NCBI GenBank assembly: GCA_036925085.1
Contig: JAUPFP010000010.1
Span: 5,713,996-5,777,995 of the forward strand
Length of the DNA stretch: 64,000 bases
Source: Brachycybe producta
Taxonomy: Eukaryota > Arthropoda > Diplopoda > Playtdesmida > Andrognathidae
Direction of reading: 5' to 3'
Part shown: piece by piece, positions 56,236 through 64,000 of the stretch
Layout of the letters: each line of letters opens with the position of its first letter
How positions within the stretch are numbered: position 1 is the first letter of the stretch
Program-made: the position numbers and the translations under genes
The notes under the pieces: generated by a model
What the model saw: only the letters and a program-made list of their open reading frames with translations
Told to the model about the DNA's origin: nothing
Database searches by the model: none

Positions 56236-56916
56236 TGTGAGCTTTTGACATCAACCAACATTTTATTACCAACCTTTAGATGACATTTTCTACTTTTCGT
56301 TTCTTCTCTGTGCAGGTGTCATACTGCTCAGATTTGAGCTGTAGAGAGAGCTGGATGGAGATAGATTGTAGTCACTCTTCTGCATGGGGGTGAAATCGAT
56401 GCAGGAGAGTGGCGGCCATCTCTCTCTCTTCCGGTTGATGCTGATATACATCTTCTCCATCGGTATTCCGACCAGAGAAGATGTTGTAGCTGCTGAGAAT
56501 CGTATAGCTGATGCCCTATGAAACCTCCGGCCTCTGAAGAGAAGTTATTTACATAGACATAAAGACAACGCTACTTCTTGTTACAACACTTTTATTCATT
56601 CCTTGTAAGAAGTACAGATACAAGGGTGAATAGTAAAATACTAACGGTGAATCCTCAGGCCCATGATTTGGAATTTATCTCAAAAACAGGCAAAGGAAAG
56701 AACTACTTAACAAAGAGGAACATCGTCCTTTTATACCTTGGACCTGTGTACACCTGCGAGGTGTAACCAGGTCCAAGTGACCATGGTCCTTTATGTATCA
56801 ATCCGCCGCTTGGGCATGAGTCAGAAAGGTGAGTCAGAGAGGAGGGAGGGACGGTTGAGAGTTGTTTACCCCCCAGGCTATGGCTTTGGCGGGAACACGA
56901 TTTACAGGGTGTTACA
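56236..56916 (-). repeat. E4 3' LTR (LTR-D)
   Basis: On the minus strand it starts TGTAACACCCTGTAAATCG and ends GATGTCAAAAGCTCACA, 681 bp. TATA box GTATAAAAGGACG near 56729-56740; AATAAA near 56592. The last bases align with LTR-C (ATCAAAAAGTCACA) and LTR-B (TTGCTCACA). Confidence 0.85.
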
Positions 56917-56934
56917 TACCCTCCAACCTTGCTT

Positions 56935-56954
56935 GGAGTACGTCCTCGTACTCC
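56935..56954 (-). promoter_or_regulatory. E4 hairpin upstream of the polypurine tract
   Basis: On the minus strand: GGAGTACGAGGACGTACTCC, an 8-bp stem (9 with a T-A pair) and loop AGGA, 18 bases before the LTR. The second stem pair is G-C where E1 and E2 have A-T. Confidence 0.85.
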
Positions 56955-57200
56955 AGCCAAGGGTGGAAGGTTTTCAAATTATGCAGCGGGGAGACATGGG
57001 TGGCTGAGGGCTTACCGTGTACAAAGGTGGTTATGGAAAGGCACTGGCACTGAAGTGTCAGCGCCCTTTGAAAAATGCAAATTCTGAAAATAAAAAGGCA
57101 ACACAATTAATACTCGCTGAGTGGCGAGTTCCTATGGAAATTTACAAGAAAATACTTATTTATATATAAAGCAATTATAACAGAATTCTTTTCTTTTTTC

Positions 57201-57228
57201 TTTTTTTTTTTTTTTTTTTTTTTTTTTT
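57201..57228 (-). repeat. A28 run between E4 ORF3 and the hairpin
   Basis: An uninterrupted T28 on the plus strand, in an A-rich stretch of the element 3' region. It may be slippage expansion. Confidence 0.8.
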
Positions 57229-57271
57229 GAGCTCACCATTCCAATGGGTGGTGACCACACGGTTTTCTAAT

Positions 57272-58294
57272 CTACACCCATGTCGGTTGATTGCATGCAC
57301 ATATACATGCAGAGACATATCCGTGAAGTGCTTGTAGGGGGTCTGCCGGTGAGTGGAGGAGGTGGCTCCGCAGCCAGGGATGATAGGATTCCCAGGCGGC
57401 GACGATCCATCCGTTGTCGAAGCCCCGGAGACTTTCCATGAAACTTCGGTGGACGGTGGCGTCGGCGGCGATCAGTCGGGCCGGTGGTTGCCCGGTGAGG
57501 ACACCGTAAACGGCGTCCCACAGGATGGCGGCCTGGTAAGTGGCGCGGGTCCTCCAAACGATCATTCGGGCAATGCTGTATGCTCCATTAAGTGGGACTC
57601 CCAGGAGACTGTTAAAGAAAGCCTGCTGAAGGGCGCCCAATGCTGGAGTGATGGGCTGCTCGGCAAACTGGTATATTTCAATGTACCGGGTGGACGGAGT
57701 TAAGACGGCCATAGAGAGTTGCAGGTAGTATGACATTCCTACAACGTAGCGCCCTTCCTCCGGTATGTAGAGGCGTGGAAATCCCTCCATCAGGTCATAG
57801 TGACCGATGTAATAGGTGTTCGCGGGCCGCACCTGTCGTTGCCAGAGTGCCCAGCAATTATTTAGCAGTCTTTCACATCGTGCTTCTTGACGAAGCGGTC
57901 GATATACCGGTAGTCTCCTGGTAGTGACTGTTGGTATGCGAAAAGGTTGTGTCACTTGCGGCAAAGTTAGTACGGGGGTTGCTGAGGCTGCGGCGATATG
58001 GCGAGACGAGGCAGTTGACGTCGTTAGGTCGACAGCGTGCGCTGTGTCGTCCCCAACTCCCTCGATGCCGAGTTGCCGCGTTGTCGTGTCATCAGAGTCC
58101 ATCCTAGTAGATGGATCAGGGATGGCATCGTCCTGGCTTCCCGTTGTTTCGTTGCACTGTGACATCCTTGTTCTTCCAGAATTGTTTCCGAAGTGCTGGT
58201 GACCAGCCTGGCGTTGGCTATATACTTGTGTGTTTCCTGACTTCCCCATCGAGGTGTGAAATTCCAGGGTCCCATGGAAATCGTATAATTCCAC
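57272..58294 (-). CDS. E4 ORF3, third gene after pol
   Basis: A 340-codon open frame. Residues 1-125 are polar and Thr/Ser/Ala-rich; residues about 130-330 form the conserved part: VYRPLRQEARCERLLNNCWA, LWQ, YIGHYDLMEGFPRLYIPEEG, RYVVGM, PITPALGALQQAFFNSLLGV, YQAAILWDAVYGVL and DNGWIVAAWESYHPW. E1 carries a close homologue and E3 a distant one. No signal peptide, furin-type site or hydrophobic anchor is visible, so it does not look like an envelope protein. The conserved Trp/Tyr/Leu pattern suggests a folded domain. An overlapping frame (58024-58512) could supply another N-terminus. Function unknown. Confidence 0.7.
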   Translation of the reverse strand: MELYDFHGTLEFHTSMGKSGNTQVYSQRQAGHQHFGNNSGRTRMSQCNETTGSQDDAIPDPSTRMDSDDTTTRQLGIEGVGDDTAHAVDLTTSTASSRHIAAASATPVLTLPQVTQPFRIPTVTTRRLPVYRPLRQEARCERLLNNCWALWQRQVRPANTYYIGHYDLMEGFPRLYIPEEGRYVVGMSYYLQLSMAVLTPSTRYIEIYQFAEQPITPALGALQQAFFNSLLGVPLNGAYSIARMIVWRTRATYQAAILWDAVYGVLTGQPPARLIAADATVHRSFMESLRGFDNGWIVAAWESYHPWLRSHLLHSPADPLQALHGYVSACICACNQPTWV

Positions 58295-58619
58295 GAAGCT
58301 GGCTGGAACTCCAATAAGCCACCCAATTTGTTTGTTATTGGAGGCTCGCGGGGTGTCGGTTTCTGAGTATTAAACGCCGTTCTTCCACTATTGTTTGTTA
58401 TTGTTGTCAGACGACCTGGTCCCCAAACGCAGTGTACGAAAGTTTCCCCATTGGAATCAGATTCGAGTGGTGAAATGTGAGCAGGGGTGTGTGAATGTTT
58501 GTGGTCACACACGTTGTTGTTTGTTTATATTGGTGTGTGTCAGCAAGTGACCAATGTGATGATATAAACAACCAAAAGAAAAAATTTAGGTTGTATGGGT
58601 TGTTGATAGGGTTATTGGT

Positions 58620-61600
58620 TTATTGTGGTGAGGAGGTAGGTTCCTCTTGTTGTGGGGAGCTGGATTTGTCTTCCCCCTCCAACCCTTGAACAACTGTCCT
58701 CAGTTGTTTTGGCTTGATATGTACAATGTTCACCGTGTCTCGAATCAATCTTCCAAACGTATCTTCGTGCTCCAGCTCGAGCACCGTGTCGCTGATGATT
58801 TTGGTTACCGTGTAACCATCCCTGTACGAGTAACGTAGTTTCTTGGTCTCATCAGGCACGATGCGTTGATCTCGAACGACTACTGGGTCTCCGATTTTAT
58901 ACGTGTGTGGAGTTTTTCGTCTTGCGTCATAGTACTTCTTCTGTCGCAGATGGGCCTTGTGCAGGTTGGCCCTTGCGATTTCGACCTCTTCCGTGGCAAC
59001 CACAGAAGGTGCTGCAGGGTTTGAATCCATAACCTTCGGTAGGAGAGGTGCCCGATTGTCGATTCGTAGTCGGGCCTCTCTTCCAAACATTAAGCGGTAT
59101 GGCGAGAACTTCGTCGACGTGTGGGTCGCGGTGTTGTAAGCGAAGGTGGCGGCTTGGAGATGGAAATACCAATCCCGCTGTCCTTTTTCAGGCGTCAGGA
59201 GTCTCTTGACGGTCTGCATTATAGTTTTGTTGGTCCTTTCCGCAAGACCGTCTCCTTGCGGAAAGTACGCTGTCGTGGTGGCGTGCTTTATTCCCAGCTT
59301 GTCACACAGCTCCTGTGTGTCTTTAGCTGTAAAAGGTGTCCCCCGGTCGGTGATTATCCTCCTGGGCATCCCGATAAGATACACGATCGTATCTTGGAGG
59401 AAATTCTTAGTTGTTTTGGCCGACTGGCTGTGCACAGCTTGTGTGAAACAGAATCTGGTGGCGTAATCCACTGCCAGGATGATGTGCTTGACACCACCCA
59501 GTGATTTTGGCAGGGGACCGATGTAATCGATCCCCCAGCATTCACCTGGGTCTCCAACTTCCATTTCATGGAGGAACCCGGGCAGCTTGGACTGTGGTGT
59601 CTTGCACTTTTGGCACATCTCGCACGTGCGCACATATTCGATGGTATCCTGCTTCCAGGTTGGCCAAAAGAACCGTTGGCACACTTTTTCCAATGTCTTA
59701 TCCTGGCCGAAATGTCCGGCTTCAGGACTATCGTGTAAAAGTCTCAGAACTTCGGGTACCAGATGTTTGGGTACCACTGTCACGAGCTTGGGCGTTATGC
59801 TGCCCTGGTAGACAAGGGCACACAAAACCTCGTCTATGATGACATAGGTATGGTGAAGCTCGGTACTTGGATTGTTGCGAAGTTCGGTCTTAATCTGTGT
59901 CACGTTCGGGTCTCTTGTTTGTTCAACCGACCAATCCCAACGCAATGTGGCTGCGTAAACCACACTGTCGTCGAGGTCATCTGGGGTAGCCTGCAGCTTC
60001 CAGTCTTCAGGAACGTCCACCGGACTCCGTGAAATGCAATCTGCATCCACGTGAGTGATGCCGGCCTTGTAGACTACGGTGTAGTCGTATTCCTGGAGCA
60101 GTAGCTGCCAGCGGCCCAGGCGTCCTTGGAGTCGCTGTGCGGTTTTTAAGTAGCACAGTGCATGATGGTCGGTGACGATGACAAAGGTTTTGTTAAAGAG
60201 ATAAGGTCTAAACTTGACGATGCCGTACACCACTGCGAGGCACTCTTTATCTGTTGTTGAATAGTTTAATTCGGCGTCTCGGAGCACTCGAGAGACACCA
60301 CCCAGGATCTGCACTTCCTTAGATGGTGACTGTTGGTAGAGGATAGCTCCGATGCCGTAAGCAGAGGCGTCGGTGTGCATTTTGATTTCGGCATCTGGGT
60401 CGTAAATGGCCAATATTGGCGCGGTGACAAGTTTAGTCTTTAACAGAGTGAATGCTGCTTCTCTGTCGATCGTCCATAAAAAGGGCAGCCCCTTTTTGGT
60501 CATATCCGTGAGTGGTTTAGCGATGTGGGCAAAGTTGACAATAAACCGCCGGTAGAAACCGGCCATGCCCAGAAATCGCTTCACCTCCTTGACATTAGTA
60601 GGTGCCGCTAAGTCGGAGATGGCAACCACTTTCCTCGGGTCTGGACGCACTCCTTCTTTGGAGATGATGTGTCCCAGGTAGAGGACTTCGTCGTAGCCGA
60701 AGAAGCTCTTTTCGGGGTGAAGCTTCAACCCCGCCTCTCTTAGGAGTCCTAGGACGCAGTCCAGCCTTTCCAAAAACTGTTAAAAAGTCGCGCCGAATAC
60801 GATGATGTCGTCTAGGTAGACTAGACAAGTCTCCCATTTGTGGCCAGCCAAAAGGATATCCAGGGCACGCTGCATAGTAGCAGGAGCGTTATGCAGACCA
60901 AAGGGCATCCGATTAAATTCGAACAGCCCACCGGGTGTGATGAACGCGGTCTTCTCCCTATCCTCTTTGGCGACCTCAAACTGCCAATAGCCGGAGATCA
61001 TGTCGAGGGTCGCGAAGATCCTCGACCCACGGAGCGAGTCTAAAGCATCATCGATTCGGGGTAGTGGGTAATTGTCTGGTTTGGTGATATCGTTCAGGCG
61101 TCTATAGTCAATGCAGAAACGCCACTGTCCATCCTTCTTCTTCACCAGGACTACTGCTGAAGCATAAGGAGACTTGGATTCGCTGGCTACTCCGGATTTG
61201 AGCATCTCCTCAACTGTCTTCCGGATGATCTCCCGCTGCTCGGGGCCACTCCTTCGGAGGGGTTCCCGCACGGGTGCATGATCGCCAGTATCGATTCGAT
61301 GTTCCGTGAGGTTGGTACATCCAAGTTCCGACGTTTCTAGCGCGAAGACATCTCGATGGGATCTCAAAAGATCCATTAGAATGCGCCTCTGGCCATTACG
61401 TAATCGAGGCCCGAGTTGCATTGCTTCATTGAATTTAGCGCCTGACTCTTTTGTCATGATTGGGTCAGCGTTTGAAGTGGTTTTTACCTCAACCGTTTCG
61501 AAGCAGTAGTCTTTTTGTACATGGGCTATCACTTCGCCGGAGGCCAGGGTCAACGGCCCCATAGTGGTGTTCAGGACTTCGACTAGGAAGCTGTTGCTGT

Positions 61601-63398
61601 TACGGCCTTGCATAATGCTGGGGGCCACCCAGACCCCCCTCGAGGCGCGTAGCTTCTCGTCAGGAGAGACCACAAAAAGATCCTGATCTGTGAGGATCCC
61701 AGAGGCCTCTACCTCCACTAGTGTTGTACCACGGCCAGTGAGCTGCGTTAGCCCCTTGACTACTAGGTATTTGTCTGGTTGCTGCATAAGCTTGACTTCA
61801 ATGGGAGCGGTGTCCGACTCCCCAAGGGTGGCTGGCGTGATTTCTTCCAGAGCACTCTTGACATACGCCTGAATACTCTGCCTTCGGAGTGCTGATTCAA
61901 AGAGGTCGTCCTCTAAGTAGACTTTATTGGTCTGCATAGACACAAGGAGCTTCAGTGCCCTACCCAGGTCTCGGCCTAAGATGGCGTCGGGTGGGCCAGT
62001 GATAACCAGCAGGCGGCCCGTGGCAGATTGTTTGGCAATTTCCACAGTGGCGGAGACTTGCCCTGCCACGGCGATGGTATTCCCTCCAACTCCCTCAATC
62101 CTTGGAGGATGAGCCATAGGCTTGATGTTGAGTTGGAGCCGCTTTGCCAGTGCCTTGGATATTACGCTACCATGAGCTCCGGTGTCTACGAGCATGCGGA
62201 CCTCTTTGCCATTGATAGTGACAGTGATTTTCGGACTGTCATCACTGACACTATGATCTCCGATCTCTTGAGGCATGCAAGTATTCTTCAGTTGTCTATA
62301 TAGGTCTTTCAGCATCCTGCGGCAGCAGGGGCGCCCTTGGAGTGAAGTCCCACCACCTGGGGCCAAGATGGCGACCACCTTATTGGCGGTGCAACCCAAG
62401 GCGGCGGTGGCGAGGTTAATGACCTCAAGGGTACCATGCCAGGTAGTTAGGTCATCCATTCCCCAAGTTAACTCCGGGATGTAGTTGACCATCATTATTG
62501 GCGTGCCGGCCGGTGCTCTGTCATAATTAGTTGTCTCAGGAGGCATGTCCGGTACCATGACCATACTACGGTGGTCCGTATCGGAGGCCTCCCTTGTGAA
62601 ATCGTAGGTCGGGTACGCGTACTGATGTTCTGTACCCTCATAGTTTATATAGCACGGTACATAGTACGTGCGCTCTTCAGGTATCGCATATGGACCTGGT
62701 GCATGTCGTCTGTAGTATGAATCGTAGCAGAGCTCGTACGGCTCTCGGTGCCCGACAGCGTACGGCGGAGAGTTGTCTGATTCGCTACGATATCGTTGTG
62801 TCGTAGTACATGTAGTCGGTAGTGGTGGCGCAGGCGGCGGTTGGGTGCCATTATGAATAATCGTCATGTGAGTGATCTGTATTTTTAGTTCGTTAAGTTG
62901 GTGCATGATGGTGTTGAGTTTGCAACCATCACACGACTGTGTGGGAAGTGGATCTGGTAGTAGCGGAGGTCGCTCCTGTTGATATCTGGGGTAACATGTG
63001 GACAACATTAGGCGTCGAAATGTACTATTGTTTGTGGACCGAGCCGTGCGCCGTGTAGACTGTTGATGCACATCATTACTTTGGGTGCCGCCACTTTGTG
63101 GCACCCACCAGGTCCCAGGTTGAATAACTGGATCTATGGTGGGTCCGAGTGGGACAGCCACACGTGATGATGCGGCGTATTGTGTATCGTATGTCTGGGA
63201 TGTTGCATAGGCCCTCCACAATGCTGATGGATATATGCTTCCCCTGGAGTGCAGAAGAGCCCTCCGGGCGGTCCCAGTTAGTCGTGGGTGAGCATCCATT
63301 GTGTTAAGGCTTGTGCAACACGTAGTGATCAATGTAAGTCGGTGTTTTGTAGGTTTGGCCGTTGATCTCGCTGTAGATCGCAGTCTTTTTGTCGGCAA
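58620..63398 (-). pseudogene. pol: E4 polyprotein: protease-RT-RNase H-integrase with one stop codon
   Basis: Two open frames, 63398-60780 (872 codons) and 60773-58620 (717 codons), are in the same phase, separated by one TAA (60779-60777) just after the RT box YLDDIIVFG. Residues 1-330 are Pro/Tyr/Thr-rich with only a trace of capsid similarity and no zinc knuckle. The protease motif LVDTGAHGSVIS is at about residue 405. RT has WRFCIDYRRLNDITKPDNYP and FNRMPFGLHNAPATMQRALD. After the stop come KMHTDASAYGIGAILYQ (RNase H), a HHCC finger (HDSPEAGH, CEMCQKC) and integrase D, D and E in WGIDYIGPLP, IITDRGTPF and DGLAERTNKT, then a chromatin-facing C-terminal part (YRDGYTVTKIISDTVLELE). All catalytic residues are present; only the stop blocks the product. 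Confidence 0.92.
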
Positions 63399-63399
63399 C

Positions 63400-64000
63400 C
63401 GATACTATCGTACCCTTATACACTGAGTAACGATAGTTTACCTACGTTTAATAAAGATGGTATCGTTGTTTAAGTGGCTGTGTTGGTGTTGGCGTTGTCC
63501 TTCAGTTGGGAGTGACGATCCCAACTGGTACAGTGTGTTTGTAAATTCTTTATTGAATATCAACTTTGGTAAGATCTCTCTCCACACGTGGTATTTGGTG
63601 ACCACGTGGAGGTTATAAGAATCCCCAAAAGTCTCAATGAAGGAACTACAGATGTACAAGGCAATTGCGAGCGTGGTGCACCACCCAATCGAAATTGCAC
63701 CGCGGAAAGTGAATTAGAATTGAAAGTGCATTGCAGTTGCCTGAAGAAGAGGCAAGCAATACGAAGAGTAAAGCTAGAGCGCGGTGCCCGCACTTTTAGT
63801 CTTACTTGGAAACAAGAATGAAGAGTGTGTGTGTAAAGAACACACAAAGAACAAAAAGTTCAAGATGGCTGAACTTTTTAAATGAACAAACAAAGGAGAA
63901 GTTCAAGATGGCTGAACTTTCCTGAAAGCAAGAGAAGAAAGCTGTTTTACTTGGAAAGTTTAAAACTTAGGTGCGGTGCCCGCACATCAAAAGTTTTAAT
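63400..64000 (-). repeat. E4 leader with internal repeats
   Basis: TGCGGTGCCCGCAC (63970 region) and GCGGTGCCCGCAC (63781 region), each near TTACTTGGAAA, are about 190 bases apart; AGTTCAAGATGGCTGAACTT occurs at 63858 and 63900. A CCACGTGG palindrome lies at 63602. The primer-binding site and 5' LTR are beyond the edge. Confidence 0.65.

Larger units (their letters stand above)
56236..64000 (-). mobile_element. E4: Ty3/gypsy-type LTR retrotransposon, right end outside window
   Basis: Its 3' LTR (56236-56916), polypurine tract, hairpin, ORF3, pol and leader are present in minus orientation; the 5' LTR lies beyond 64000. It is inserted in the 3' LTR of E2. Pol is one frame broken by a single stop. 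The usual gag capsid and zinc knuckle are not readable, so E4 may need Gag from another element. Solo LTRs of the family are at 1-186, 16307-17656 and 21601-22286. Confidence 0.88.

Noticed and set aside
57272..58294. ORF3 as an envelope gene
   Set aside because: No signal peptide, cleavage site, fusion-type segment or membrane anchor in E1, E3 or E4.

Overview
This window looks like intergenic, transposon-dense DNA from a multicellular animal. It carries Ty3/gypsy-type LTR retrotransposons, LINEs of CR1-like and RTE-like type, many hAT-type elements with 8-bp target duplications, and long simple-sequence arrays. I found no host exon, tRNA or rRNA, and I do not name a species. Every coding region I can support belongs to a mobile element, and most are broken.

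Layout. 1-2985: a truncated LTR, AT-rich DNA and a LINE tail. 2990-13789: E1, a gypsy-type element (+) with both LTRs and a 4-bp target duplication. It keeps gag, part of integrase and a third ORF (ORF3) but has lost protease, RT and RNase H; a hAT-like transposon (10868-13241) sits in its 3' LTR. 14882-18802: four LTRs in 4 kb, one nested in another. 20483-25990: a large inverted pair of a repeat unit, each copy carrying an array of alternating purine-pyrimidine DNA. 26229-29704: an RTE-like LINE (-) split by a CR1-like LINE (+), itself split by a hAT MITE. 30655-36657: several hAT MITEs and fold-back repeats. 36857-56235: E2, a gypsy-type element (+) interrupted by a second hAT-like transposon (43986-46752) and by E3 (50263-55666, minus strand, gag plus ORF3 and no pol). 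56236-64000: E4 (minus strand), inserted in the E2 3' LTR and running off the right edge, with a protease-RT-RNase H-integrase frame broken by one stop codon.

Common design. E1, E2 and E3 share a primer-binding site (TGGTGGAGGYGC) two bases after the LTR. E1, E2 and E4 share a perfect hairpin with loop AGGA just upstream of the polypurine tract and 3' LTR, and the stem bases co-vary. E3 has an unrelated hairpin in the same place. All four have repeats in the 5' leader and coding sequence after (or instead of) pol that does not look like env; E1, E3 and E4 clearly share this ORF3 and E2 probably does. The covarying hairpin and the ORF3 family are the strongest candidates for something undescribed. 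Boundaries given with target duplications are read directly from the sequence; family names are from memory of motifs, without database searches.
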